Shown one piece after another: positions 1 through 30,666 of a stretch of DNA of 64,000 nt. Numbering within the stretch: the stretch's first letter is position 1; every line of letters begins with the position of its first letter. This DNA is from Rapana venosa (taxonomy: Eukaryota; Mollusca; Gastropoda; Neogastropoda; Muricidae). The stretch covers positions 26,050,469-26,114,468 of the forward strand of contig CM054153.1 in the NCBI GenBank assembly GCA_028751875.1, given 5' to 3'. The translations under genes were made by a program, and so were the position numbers. The notes under the pieces were generated by a model that did no database searches, was not told the DNA's origin, and was given only the letters and a program-made list of their open reading frames with translations.

Positions 1-23
1 TGTACAGCGAGGCCACCAGTGCA

Positions 24-998
24 GTGTACTACAACAACAACATTGGAGAATGGTTTCGAACAACAGTTGGAGTAAGGCAGGGCTGTCTACTCTCACCCAC
101 TCTTTTCAACATCTTCCTTGAGAGAATCATGGCTGATGCACTGGAACATCATGAAGGATCAGTCAGCATTGGTGGCAGAACGATCACAAACCTCCGCTTC
201 GCAGATGACATTGATGGAATAGCAGGATCAGAAAAAGAGCTTGCCAGCCTAACAGAACACTTGGATAAGGCCTCCAAAACATACGGCATGGAAATCAGTG
301 CAGAGAAGACCAAACTGATGACTAATAACACCAATGGCATTAGCACTGATATCAGGGTTAATGACCAGAAGCTGGAAACAGTTCAAAGTTTCAAGTACCT
401 GGGAGCCATTGTATCAGACACGGGATCCAAGCCAGAAGTAGTATGCAGGACTGCACAGACAATAACAGCTTTGTCAAAACTAAACACCATCTGGAGAGAT
501 AAGAATATCTCACTTATCTCCAAGATCAGACTAATGCGCTCCCTTGTCATATCCATATTTCTTTATGCCTGTGAATCATGGACCCTGACTGCAGATTTGG
601 AGAGAAGAGTACAGGCAGTGGAGATGAGATGCTTTCGGAGACTCCTTGGCATCTCCTACAAAGACCACATAAGCAACGAAAGCGTGCATAACAGAATCCA
701 GCAAACCATTGGACCCTATGAGAACCTTCTAACGATCGTGAAAAAGCGTAAACTTAAGTGGTATGGACATGTCACAAGATCCCAAGGAATTACAAAGACA
801 GTTTTGCAAGGCACTGTCCAAGGAGGAAGAAGAAGAGGCAGACCAAGGAAGAGCTGGGAGGATAACATCAGCGAATGGACAGGCCTAGAACTCAACAAAA
901 CCCTGAGAAAGGCAGAACAGAGAAAGGAATGGAGGGAACTGGTTGCTGAGTCTTTGAAGGTGCCCCCACGGTCGTCAGACTCCGGGACAGATAGATAG
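24..998 (+). mobile_element. C-terminal half of non-LTR retrotransposon reverse transcriptase (RTE-like)
   Basis: Open frame of about 324 codons that looks cut by the left window edge. It starts in the palm region of a reverse transcriptase: VRQGCLLSP matches the conserved GxxQGxxLSP block, and LRFADDIDG matches the catalytic F/YADD block with both aspartates present. SFKYLGAIVSDTG and LYACESWTL follow, as in RTE-type elements, then a basic tail with GGRRRGRPRKSW and a Trp-rich end. The enzyme class copies element RNA into DNA at a nicked target. After the stop at about 998 comes a GATA-type simple tail, as expected at an RTE 3' end. The frame is intact here, so the copy is relatively young. 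Clade assignment is inference; RT identity is clear. Confidence 0.9.
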
Positions 999-1094
999 AG
1001 ATAGATAAACGTGAAAGAATGGATGAAACAGTAGGTGAAGTAATTTGTTTGTCCTGACGTTTTATGATTTTGTTTCTTTAATTCTTAAAACATT

Positions 1095-1180
1095 CTTTAT
1101 TTAAATGTGTGTGTGGATATGAGCGCACACGCGCGCAGGTGTGTATGAGTATGTGTGTGCGTGTATATGTATATGTGGTA
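1095..1180. repeat. GT/GC-rich microsatellite
   Basis: Imperfect GT/GC dinucleotide tract downstream of the LINE. No coding signal is seen between 1000 and 1290. Confidence 0.7.
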
Positions 1181-1294
1181 ATTTGTATTTCCAATGTATT
1201 ACCTTATCGATTTTCCTTTTTTTTTACTGGTTTAATTTAATGGTAAAGGATGCATTAATGTAGCATTTCAGTATAATCATTAAGAAAATTGTTC

Positions 1295-1375
1295 TTAGAT
1301 AGATGACTTGATGAAAAAAAGCAAATGCATTGCTTATTCAATGTACCATCTGGAAATAAAATTTTGACTTTGACA
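1295..1375 (+). repeat. Short interspersed tail repeat (GTACCATCTGGAAATAAAA family)
   Basis: An 80-bp repeat with the motif TTCAATGTACCATCTGGAA followed by ATAAAA and a TTTGAC run. Other copies lie at 9663-9755, 13430-13525 and 23595-23640. It looks like the 3' end of a SINE or LINE family whose tail has become a TTGACT microsatellite. Confidence 0.7.
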
Positions 1376-1516
1376 ACACACACACGCACATGTCCAGAGA
1401 AATTTGAATTTTGAGAAAAGGGGGATAAAAGCGCACACTCATGCATAAACACGCTCGCAAGCATACACAGAGGCACGCGCACATACACACATATGCACAC
1501 ACACACACACACAAAA

Positions 1517-1858
1517 GGGGGACGGGATAGCCTAGTGGTTAGAACATTGCGCTCGGAATCTGACAACCAGCGTTCGATTCCCGTTCAAGGGGATATTTTC
1601 CCCTGGAGTTAACATCAGTGCAGACTCCACTCTTCCCAAAAGTCCTTCGGATGAGACTATAAACCCAAGGCGCTGTGTGCAAACGCACGCAGAACATCTT
1701 GCGCACATGTTAAATCCTGTTCTGCTTTTCGTAAGAGTAGGCCATTGCGTGCCGGTGGGAACAGATGACAGAATTTACATAAACCGCATACATATGGGGA
1801 GTGGATGTAAAAAAAGCACATAAGTGCTTATTCCATTATCCTCGATATAAAAGAACAA
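1517..1858 (+). mobile_element. SINE family A, full-length copy
   Basis: tRNA-like head with A box TAGCCTAGTGG and B box GTTCGATTCCC. A conserved body follows (CCTTCGGATGAGACTATAAA; CGCAGAACATCTTGCGCACA; AGTAGGCCATTG; GGGACTGG-like, here GGAGTGGATG). The 3' end is ATCCTCGATATAAAAG. About 340 bp. This is the commonest repeat in the window and defines family A; it would be transcribed by RNA polymerase III. Confidence 0.9.
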
Positions 1859-1908
1859 TATATATAAAAAACATGCGTGCACACACACAACACACACATT
1901 CATTTGAG

Positions 1909-3030
1909 AGGCTCCACCACATAACGAGTCTCACTGCACCAGAGGTCAATTTTTATTTATTGACATGACTGTTATTAACCTCTTAACTGCCCAGCGCAAG
2001 TGTACCCTATATGCCGGGGAATAAAATTCTTATGTACCACTTGCTATGTTCATATCCCTCTTACTCAGAAACTACTACATGAATAATCCTGATAGTCTAC
2101 CCAATGACAGTATATATATCGCAGATTGCTTTGAGGCAAGCTCAAATTAGTTAGCATGATATTTCACTGCGAAAATATATTTAAAATGTAAAAAATCGAC
2201 AAAAAATACACTTTCTTCATCACCACTGTCATTCTGAGTACCCCTCATCTCAACAACATCAAACGTAAGTCCAGGACAAATCTCTTTTCTTTTTTTTTTA
2301 AATGCACTATCTCCTGAATCATACACGATCGTTTTCATCACTGTCAGGTAAATCTAAAGTTTTATTTGCCACTTTTCCAGCTGTATAAAGAAGTGTCAGC
2401 CATTTTGAACAAGAACTGCCCAAGCAGTCATGCATAAAAACACAAAATACGAGCTAAAAAAACGATCATTTTTGCCACGGCTTTTGCAGCTGGATGTTGC
2501 CAAGCAACAGGAGAGTGATCTCCACTAATTTTGGAGTTCTTTCCCTTTAACTGTAGTCAAGGAAGCTGGCTTCTTTTCTTCGGTTTGAAAGCCTGGAAAT
2601 TTTCTGGGTTGTAGGCATATAGAGCGCACATTTAGCCCCAGTAAAATTTCCGGAGTGGGGCAGTCTAGTGGTTAATCTGCTATAAAAAGGCTATTCAAAA
2701 TAAACAGATTCAAAATCTGACAATTCTATGAAAAGCTATTAGAAGTTGAAATGATAAGACTGTGAGAAGTGACAAAATGAGAAACTGACAACTTCAGCAT
2801 CGTAACTGGTGGTCAGAATGAGGGCTTGGGTGTTTTTCAACACGTTTTAAAGCAAAAGAAAACAAAATTATGCCGTGATGTTTCAGCAGAAGGTAGATTA
2901 ATGGCTATAGTTTTATAATCAATCAAAATCTCAAAATCAAAATCCTGACCCCCACCTGCCTAACTTGCTCCTAGCAGAAAAATGGATCAGGTGCAAAGCG
3001 ACTCATTTCATGGCAAAGCATCACATTTCA
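1909..3030. mobile_element. Old TIR DNA element (copy 1), split by a TTAA MITE
   Basis: The left end has GCTCCACCACATAACGAGTC then GCACC. The right end, read in reverse complement, has GCTTTGCCATGAAATGAGTC then GCACC, giving imperfect inverted repeats of about 30 bp. The internal sequence (2690-3020) matches 8560-8930, the second copy. A 701-bp MITE sits inside it at 1975-2675. No coding capacity is seen, so it is a non-autonomous element. Exact ends and target duplication are unclear. Confidence 0.65.
1975..2675 (+). mobile_element. TTAA-flanked MITE, copy 1
   Basis: TTAA lies at both ends. Short imperfect terminal inverted repeats are CCTCTTAACTGCC on the left and CCACTAGACTGCC on the right in reverse complement. 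It shares most of its length with 4843-5504 in inverted orientation. TTAA duplication is typical of piggyBac and Kolobok superfamilies. No transposase is encoded. It interrupts the older TIR element, and the second copy of that element retains the uninterrupted TTAA site near 8574. Confidence 0.8.
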
Positions 3031-3741
3031 TTTTGTTTTAAGAGATAAAATATCATATTCTTCAATATTCTATGCAAGACTGATTTATAACCATAATTCC
3101 TTACAGCATATGACTTAATGCTCTTAAAACAAAGTTTAGTAAAAATGTTAGGTGCATTTAAAGTGAACAATTTTATATGGAGCACTGAAAAAATTGTTGC
3201 AAGTCTATCTGGGGAAAAAAAAAGGCATGAGAACGGACCAAGAAGGCATAAGATACGACAAGAAGGAGGGAAGTGGAGGAAAAGGAACAAGGCAGAAACA
3301 AAGAAAGGGATAGAAAAGAGGGAATGCCTAGCACAGTATTTCCAGAAGGTGGAGATGCTAGTTATACTGACAGGCCTCTGGTATCCCCACCAGGGAGGTT
3401 AGCGCATTTGACTTTAAACCTCTTCCTGAGGGTGCATGAATTTAGGGAGTGGATTTTTGTATATAATTTCTCCCAGAACGACCTAAAAGTGCAGGCCTAC
3501 TAGTATCTACTTTACTTTGCATACATGTATACATGTGCATGCAAAAGATCTTGAGGATCCCATAATTTAATGTCAGCGTTTGGCGGGATAAAGAAACACG
3601 AATATACCCAGCATGCACTCTGTACCTAGAGAGGGATGGACTCCACCAGGCTCTACATGACCAAGAGATACAGCCTGACAAAGTCAGCGTAAAATCTCTT
3701 CAGGAAGAAGATTTATCTCACTTTCTCAGATCTTTAAAAAC

Positions 3742-3742
<1 letters not shown>
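3031..3742. other. No recognised gene; unassigned sequence
   Basis: Short open frames on both strands carry no recognisable domain. The stretch around 3600-3640 (CCCAGCATGCAC) recurs near 37680, so part of this is an interspersed repeat. It lies downstream of the last exon found for the METTL25B-like gene; I looked here for its C-terminal exon and did not recognise one. Confidence 0.5.

Positions 3743-3791
<49 letters not shown>
3743..3791. repeat. CA microsatellite
   Basis: Nearly perfect (AC)n of about 48 bp, within the downstream part of the METTL25B-like gene. Confidence 0.95.
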
Positions 3792-3794
<3 letters not shown>

Positions 3795-3873
3795 GAAGAA
3801 TCAATTCACCAAAAAAAATTCCATAGCAATAAAAACATACTCTAAAAAATAATATTTAAACCTAAACTCTTAC

Positions 3874-23376
<19,503 letters not shown>

Positions 23377-23594
23377 GCTCTCTCGCCTGACTGTTTCCGG
23401 TTTCCCTCACAAAAGAGTGATCCTCTATCAAAACGGTTTTGTGTACTCCGCGATGAGCATTATGTGGTGCAATGACTTGACACATTCGTCAGACTTATGT
23501 CCAAGGGGCTTAGTTTAGGAAGACTAAATGTTGCTGGTGTTAAAGCATGCTGTTCAAATCTATGCACACGCACACATAGCACGCATGCGCCCAC

Positions 23595-23700
23595 ACGCAA
23601 ATGCATTGCTTATTCAATGTACCATCTGGAAATAAAAGCGCTCTCTCTCTCTCTCTCCATCTCGTCTCTCTCTCCATCCTCTCTCTCACTCTCTGTGAAA
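23595..23700 (+). repeat. Tail repeat (GTACCATCTGGAAATAAAAG) running into CT microsatellite
   Basis: Fourth copy of the 1295 module. Here the tail is (CT)n instead of TTTGAC units. Confidence 0.75.
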
Positions 23701-23869
23701 ACTTCAGCATTACTGATCAGATTTAGCCATTGAATTTTGGATAAAAACTTTTACTGCTATATACAACAAACACGCCCCCACTAAAAATCATTTAGGATCA
23801 AATACACCCCCAACCCACCTTGGCTCCCACTAAGAAACTAGATAAGCATGCTATCTTAGAGACCTTTTA

Positions 23870-25760
23870 AAATGAACAATATTTATCATGAAGAGTCAAA
23901 AAAATTAACAAATGCTATAAACTCACAAAAACGGAGAGAAAAAAAGAAATATTTCCAAACTTACTATCTACCAAACAAAACTCAAGACTGTATGGCGAGC
24001 CATAAATCAAATAACCTAACAAACAAGCCATCTTCCAAAACAAATGTTAATCAAAGACTTACTGCGGAACAACTTAACAGTCATTTCATTAATGTCTCTA
24101 CTACATTAATAGAAATGATAAATCAAAGTCCAATAAACTCAATAAACTAACACAATACTTGAAAGGAAAGCATCCTCTTCAAAACTTCACATCCATTTAT
24201 GTCCCTGTTCTTGAGGTCTATGGTTATCTAACTCACCTCAAACAATCAAGAACGCGTAGGTCTTGAAGGAATAGACAGCAGAATATTGAAGCATCACCGC
24301 CATTATCACAGACACTCTAACATATATATTTAACCTTTGTCTCGAAAAAAACATTTCCTTTCGCCCCAATGCACTTCAAAACGCTAAAGTAATCCCCATC
24401 TACAAGTCTGGTGACCTTCAGACCCTTCAAACTATAGACCATTTTTCCATCATATCTATCCTTTCCAAACCCTTGGAACAAAACCCATATAAACAAACAC
24501 ATAGTCCCCGTCATTTAATACTACCAACTTAATTCACCCTAATCAGTCTGGGATTAGACAAAATCACACGATGTCATACTGCACTGATTAGCCACGTAGA
24601 CAACTGGCTATCAACGATTAATGAACATAAATTTGTGAGTACTATTTGTAGATCTCAAAAAAAGCTTTTGACACAATTGACCCCTACACTTCTCATAAAA
24701 AAACTAACCTTACCATTTCTCTACCCAATACTTAGAACTACTTTGCTTCCTTCTAGAAACGGAAACAGTGTGTCACAATAGGTACACCTACATCCAAACT
24801 ACAAGCCGTCAATTATGGAGCACCACAAGGATACCATACTAAGGACCTATTCTCTTCTCACTATACATAAACGACCCACCCCTCTCCACATCAAATCCAA
24901 ATGCGAACTAAATGCTGATGACACAATCAATTCAAAAACCACAGTAATCCTTATCTCTCTGCCTCTCTGGCCCATGCATTACAACAAAGTGTTGATCAGC
25001 TTATTGAATGGACCGAACTAAACCATATTTCTAAACAACCCCCAAAAAACAAAATGCATTGGCTTATTACCACTAGACAACGCGACAAAACTTACCCATA
25101 AACTTACCGCCCATCAAAATTAAAAAGGAAAAATCGAACAAACCTATCACCACAAGGTTTATAGGGGTAACAATTGGATGAAAATCTCAGTTGATTCTAC
25201 CACATATCTCAACTATGGTAAATACATTTCCCAAAGAGAATACCAACTTTCTAAAATCAAGCACTTTCCCCTTTTTATTGACTTCATTCAAGGAAACCTA
25301 TTCTTCCAATCTTATTATACAATCCACAATAGACTAAGCTTCTACCCTGAGGGATTCTGCTAGTGCAAATCATATGAAAACCGTTACTGAGTCAGTATAA
25401 CCGTGCTTGAGAGCACTTTTAAAAAGGACAAGCTTACAAGAAGCTGACTAAACTCATAAATATTCTCCCCTACACACCAACGTTTAAAATATAACAAAGG
25501 AGTCATGATGTTCAAGATCATGACAGGAACTGTTACCATCATACTTATAGACAAATTCCCCCCTAAACCAATCCAGAAATACTAATAAAGCCTAGTGTCC
25601 CAATTTCCGAGAATAGACTTTATTCAAATCTATCTACTTTACTCAGGCCCTATGCTGAGAACTCCCTTCCTGATCAGTTAAACAACATCAATCAATAACA
25701 ATCTACAAAACTCTATTATCAACACACTTTGATACTCAACCCATAACAAACCACAGACCA
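23870..25760 (+). mobile_element. Decayed CR1-like LINE
   Basis: The first 90 codons are open (MNNIYHEESKKLTNAINS...), resembling the linker between endonuclease and RT. Broken frames then retain RT blocks in order: NYRP-like at about 24430, QSGIRQNHTMSYC at about 24545, KKAFDTID at about 24660, GAPQGY at about 24820, and LFSLYIND at about 24855. Many stops and indels; inactive. Lies just upstream of the METTL25B-like start, in opposite orientation to that gene. Confidence 0.8.
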
Positions 25761-25868
25761 TAGCCTTAAAAACAAAGTTGCATATCCTCCCATACCTATC
25801 ATGCCCTTTTCCTCTTACTATCAGCCCTGCCTTCCCATCACCTGTCTTTCTGTTCAGACCTTGTCACC

Positions 25869-25920
25869 CCCCCCCCCCCCCCCTCCTCCCTCTCTCACTC
25901 TCTCTCTCATCCTCCCCCCG
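25869..25920. repeat. Poly-C then CT tract
   Basis: C-run followed by (TC)n, then T-rich sequence to about 26040. Confidence 0.9.
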
Positions 25921-26354
25921 TTTTCCAAATTTTCATTGTTGTTGAATAATTGAGTTTCCCAAAGCGCAAACTTTTTTTCTTCTTTCTTTTTTTTTCTTAT
26001 CTTTTTCTTTTCTTTTCGTCTTCTTTCTTTTAAAAGTTTATTTTTATTACACTATAGTTATAATAAATATATCTATCATAACAATAATATGTGTTATCTG
26101 TTACGTAGTATAATGAATAAGAGTGTTGACAGTGATGATGTCTGTTGTGAATCATATTCATTATTTTTTTTCTTGTCGTTCTATCGTTTTTTGTTTTAAC
26201 AAACAAAAAAGCGCATTATCTTTCACACACACACACACACAACACACACACACACTCCATCCTCCCTCCCTCTCCTCCCACTCTCTCTCATTTCTTTCCT
26301 CCCCCCCTAATCTCTCTCTCTCTTACTATACAATGTATAGAATGTTTATTTTAT

Positions 26355-27260
26355 GACTTAAAGTGATTTTTCCTCCTTTATTGTACGATGTATTGGTATT
26401 TGGGCTTAACTTCTTTTTCATGACATTCATTTTGTACGAGTATATTCGAAACAATATTGATGGTGGATCCTGTGCTGTCTTGAGAATAATATATTTAGTA
26501 ATATCCTTAAAACACACACACACACACCACACACTCTCTCTCTCCTCTCTCTCTTCTCACTCTCTCGTCCTCTCGTCGTCTCTCTCTCTCTCGTCTCTCA
26601 TCTCTCACTCTCTCTCCCTGACCTATTAGATTTTGGTTTTTATCCCCCCTTTCTCTTCTTCCTTGTTTTAATGTGTAGTACACGGGTATTTGAGTTTATT
26701 TCATTATCATGACATATAACCTGCATGATATAATCAAAATATAAGGGTTTACGGTGATCGTGCACTTTGTTTTGAGAATTATATAGTATATTTAGTGTTA
26801 TCACCTGAAACACACACACACACACAAAAAAAACCACACTCTCATCTCTCTCTCTCCCTCTCTAAAGAATTTGTCCATTGTCCATTGTCATTGTCTATCT
26901 ATTTTCTCTCTCTCACCTCTCTCTCTTCTCTCTCATCTCTCATCTCTCTCTTCATCTCTCTCTCTCTCTCTCACCCATGACCTTATAGTATTTTGGCGGG
27001 TTTTGTTTTTTCCTTCTTTCCCTCCTTGTTTTTATTGTGTGAGAGTATGGTATTGAATTTATTTGAATATCATGACATAAAATTTTGTATGAGTAATCAA
27101 ACTAGGGGGTTGAAGGTGATTCGTGTACTGTTACTGAGAATCAACTATCTCGAGTGAAACAACACACACACAACACACACACACACACACACACACACCC
27201 TCATCTCTCTCACTCCTCTCTCTCTCGACGACGTGACGGGACGAGAACTGAACGTGTGCT
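26355..27260 (+). repeat. Tandem array, three diverged copies of a ~300-350-bp unit
   Basis: Units start near 26355, 26619 and 26980. Each has a T-rich segment (TTGTTTTTATTGTGTGA-like), TTTATTTCATTATCATGACA, GAGTATAATCAAAAT, GGTGATCGTGCACTG-like, GAATTATATAGTAT and CCTGAAACACACAC, then CA and CT microsatellite. Two further copies lie at 29207-29530 and 29537-29800. Confidence 0.8.
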
Positions 27261-27289
27261 GTCATAGTATGCTGCCTGCAAATTTTTTG

Positions 27290-28312
27290 CATTTTAGCTT
27301 CCAAATTCAGTTACTGGCCTTCCAGCTACTTTAATACCAACATTTAAACGCCCTGCTGATCGACAACGTCGTATTCTGAGTTGGAAAGTCGCGGGGGGAG
27401 AACGGCAGAGTTTTGTGTTCCGTCGTGCGAATGAACCAGACTGACTCAAGCCAGTGTCCCAACAGGAAATGGCGGAACCCGTGCTGAACCGTAACGCCCG
27501 TGTTTCAGAACAATCGAGAAACCCCCTTGTCAAAGCACCGTCGCGATTTTCAAAGAAGTAGTACAACACCAAGAAAGACAAGGTCAAGTCGCCAATGTGA
27601 CAATGACACGAGCCGGTCTTGTGTAACCATTGACTCCCTGCTCGATGTGGAAACAGACGGAAAACAAACACAGTGTGTACACAAACTATGTTGTCAGCAT
27701 GAATGAATGCCTCAGCCACACCAGATTCACTTGTTCTACTGATGGAAGATCCAGCAACAGAACAACAAGAATCGGTGGTGTCTATCTGAGGCGCCTGATG
27801 TGCAGGAAGAGCTACAGTTGGGCTGCACAGTGGATACTCCTGAACACTGATACTGGTATAGTGAAACAGTATGTGTCTACTCTAACTGACAAACGTGTAC
27901 ACGTCGATTAAAGTGGACAGCAAGCACACAACACTACGGTTCGAAAGGTGGTGGTACATAGTTCGTTGATCAAAACATTGTAAGGTTGTAATCAGATTTG
28001 ACATCATCCTGGAATACTCCTTGGAAATGGATATCCTGTGCGAGGAAACTAAGTGTGTGAGTTTCTTGACATCAAGCAAGAAGAAAAAACAGTTGCCAGA
28101 AGAACGGTGTCAAGTGCTTGCCAGACTTCGTAAAGGGAAACAGTGTACTAACACACAACACACAGAGACGTGGTTGCCAGTGCTGAGCATGATTACATCA
28201 ACCATCGGGACCATGATCCGGTCTTCATGGCTGACTTCGGGGGGGGGCGAGCTGTATGTACTGGAGAAAGGAAAGCTGGTGTTGAAATTTGAGGACAACA
28301 GACAATAATGTA
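27290..28312 (+). pseudogene. Possible decayed coding sequence, unidentified
   Basis: An island of balanced composition inside a repeat desert. Plus-strand pieces with coding-like texture in shifting frames: MAEPVLNRNARVSEQSRNPL and the SRFSKK region from about 27468; TPRKTRSSRQCDNDTSRSC at about 27570; a 93-codon frame at 27630-27911; and a 95-codon frame at 28021-28308 ending ELYVLEKGKLVLKFEDN. Stops and frameshifts interrupt them. A minus-strand open frame of 141 codons (27294-27719) overlaps and may be the shadow. I recognise no family, so function is unknown; a relic of a retroposed gene is one possibility. Confidence 0.3.
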
Positions 28313-28674
28313 GTCGAATCTTGATTGTACATACCACCACTGCCAAGGTTCCATGCATTGTTATCCGTCGCGTTCGATAATCGTTGTTACCACCGCTCCG
28401 GGCAGCCTATAATGGACTTGATCGCTAAATAGCATAACACATTGTTCAATTGGTGTCAATTGTCAATTTGTCTCTCTCTTTCACTCCTCCTCTTCTCCTT
28501 CTATAGTTGTGTCTCTAATAAAGGGCTTTTTTCATACGTTCTATTTCAATATAATTTGGCTTGTTGACTGTAACTTGAGCTCCGAAGTTCCTATTTCAAT
28601 ATCTTATTATACGTGAACAACTATGTTACTATCTGACATAAAGGTGTTTCAATTTATGATCATAAGTTGGACAT

Positions 28675-28720
28675 TACTCTCTCTCTCATTCTCTCTCTCT
28701 CTCTCTCCTCTCTTGCGTAG
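28675..28720. repeat. CT microsatellite
   Basis: (CT)n tract after a segment (CCTATTTCAATATCTTATTA, about 28590) that recurs near 29888. Confidence 0.85.
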
Positions 28721-28739
28721 TTGTTACTTTGTTTCTTGT

Positions 28740-28792
28740 TCGTAATTTTGTTTGGGTTTTTCGCTTGTTTGGTATTTTTGTTTTGGGGTATT

Positions 28793-28825
<33 letters not shown>

Positions 28826-29040
28826 TTGTTGTTGGTGTGTGTGTGTGTGTGGTGTGTATGTATGTGAAGGGAACGGAGCCCTATTTTTTTTAAATTTTTT
28901 AGTTGTTTGTTTGTTTTTTGGGGTTTTTTTATAGTTATTTTTTACATTAGTTTTGTTTGTTGTTATTTTCTGTTTTTTTGTTTTGTTTGTATGTTTGTTT
29001 TTGTTTTTTCTTCTTCTCTACTAATTTCGTTAAAAAAAAA
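28740..29040. repeat. T/G-rich low-complexity block with GT microsatellite
   Basis: GTTTT-type composition plus (TG)n at 28794-28860. Compositional twin of 12300-13430. Confidence 0.8.
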
Positions 29041-29134
29041 GTTTGGAATGGGTGAGAGAGAAGAGATGTTTCCTCTTTGTGCATTCTTCTCTCATGATGA
29101 AAGTATGAGTACTGAGTGCATTTTAAATGTGCCC

Positions 29135-29205
29135 CCCATGCGGGGACTGGTGTAAAAAAGCACATGAATACTTATTCATAACCTGGAAAAAAATTTTGTT
29201 TCTAT
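29135..29205 (+). mobile_element. SINE family A tail fragment
   Basis: GGGGACTGGTGTAAAAAAGC, then CACATGAATACTTATTC: only the last ~60 bp of the family. Confidence 0.75.
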
Positions 29206-29206
29206 T

Positions 29207-29456
29207 ACTTAAATGTGTAGATGTTCTTCTTTAAGCTTTAATTGGCCTTTTTCCCCCCTCCTTTAATTATGTGAGTGTAGGGTATTGCACTTATTATTAT
29301 TACCATGACATTCAATAAGCATGAGCATAATTAAAAAGTGTTTGTGTTTGAGCGTGTCTATGTGAGTATTACATATTAGTATTATCCCTGAAACACCCCC
29401 CCCCCCCCACCCCACCCCCCCACACACAGCTCAAACAAACACAAACACACACACAC

Positions 29457-29488
<32 letters not shown>

Positions 29489-29800
29489 GACACTCACTCA
29501 CTCACTTTCACTCACCCACTCATATTCCTATCCCTCACGACTTGTATAGATTTAAATTTCTCTTGTTTGATATTCTTGTTTTTTATTGTGTGATGTAAGG
29601 GTATTTAAATTTATTTCATTATCATGGACATATAATTTGAAACTGAGTATAATCTAAAATGAAGTGTTTTGATGGGATCGCATACTGATTTGGAATTATA
29701 TATTGGATATTATCTCGAAAATACACACACACACACTCTCTTTCTGTACTTTTCTGTTCTCTGTCTCTCTCTCTCACCTTTTATCGTCTCCTGCTTATAG
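29207..29800 (+). repeat. Two more copies of the 26.4-kb tandem unit
   Basis: Units from about 29207 and 29537 share the ATTATCATGGACATATAATT-type core and the CCTGAAACACC / CTCGAAAATACACAC ends, then C-rich, CA and CACT microsatellites. Confidence 0.75.
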
Positions 29801-30299
29801 GTCATAGTGATATCCTGATGAAGGATTCATATTTAAATTTTCATACTTTATTGGACTTGCCTCGTACTTAAGTTTTAATGAGGGCCCTATTTCAATATCT
29901 TATAATTAATGTGTACAAGTATGTATACCCTTTGACAATGTTAGATGTTTATTCTTTAGACTTATTAAGTTTGGTTGTGTTATTTTTTCTACACACACAC
30001 ACACACTTTTGTTGTTGTTTGTCTGTTTTTCTCTTGTTTTACCATCTTTTGTTTGGTTCCACACAAACACACACACACACACACCACTCACATTTTGGGG
30101 TTTGTTTGTTTGTTTTTGGTAGGGTTTTTTGGGGGTTGGGGGTAGGGGTTGGGGTATTTTTAGGATTTTCTTTAATATTACTTTCTTTGGGGGGGGGGGG
30201 GGTTGTTTGGGGGTGGAGCTGTTTTGAAAATGGTTTTTCCCTTGTTTTTTTTTATTGTGAGACTGTAATAAGTATGGGTTATTATTAATAAGATGTATC

Positions 30300-30631
30300 C
30301 CTAACGCGCGGGGACTGGATGTACAAAAGCACATGTGTGCTTATTCATTATCCTCGAAATAAAAGATTGTCATTTCATTGTCTCTCTCTCTCTCTCTCAT
30401 CAACCCGAGGTCCCGTTAGCCAACGTACGCAGACACTGCGCACACAACCACACACACACATCCCGTTCCACTTTTCGAAGAATAGGCCCTTGGGCCCTAG
30501 GTGGATCGACGACAAAATTTACAAACACTGCTTACACACGGAGACTGAATGAAAAAATAGCACATGCTTGCTTATTCCATTTATCCTCGATAAAAGAATA
30601 AAATCTCTCTAATCTCTCTCTCTCTCTCTCA

Positions 30632-30666
<35 letters not shown>

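Noticed and set aside
1517..1600. Genuine tRNA genes at the A/B-box sequences
   Set aside because: The boxes occur in dozens of copies, each joined to the same non-tRNA body and tail, and lack a good acceptor stem. They are SINE heads.
3442..3681. Minus-strand frame as the missing last exon of the METTL25B-like gene
   Set aside because: It shows a loose CRAWW similarity to the expected region only. The phase is not clearly compatible, and part of the sequence recurs near 37680 as a repeat.
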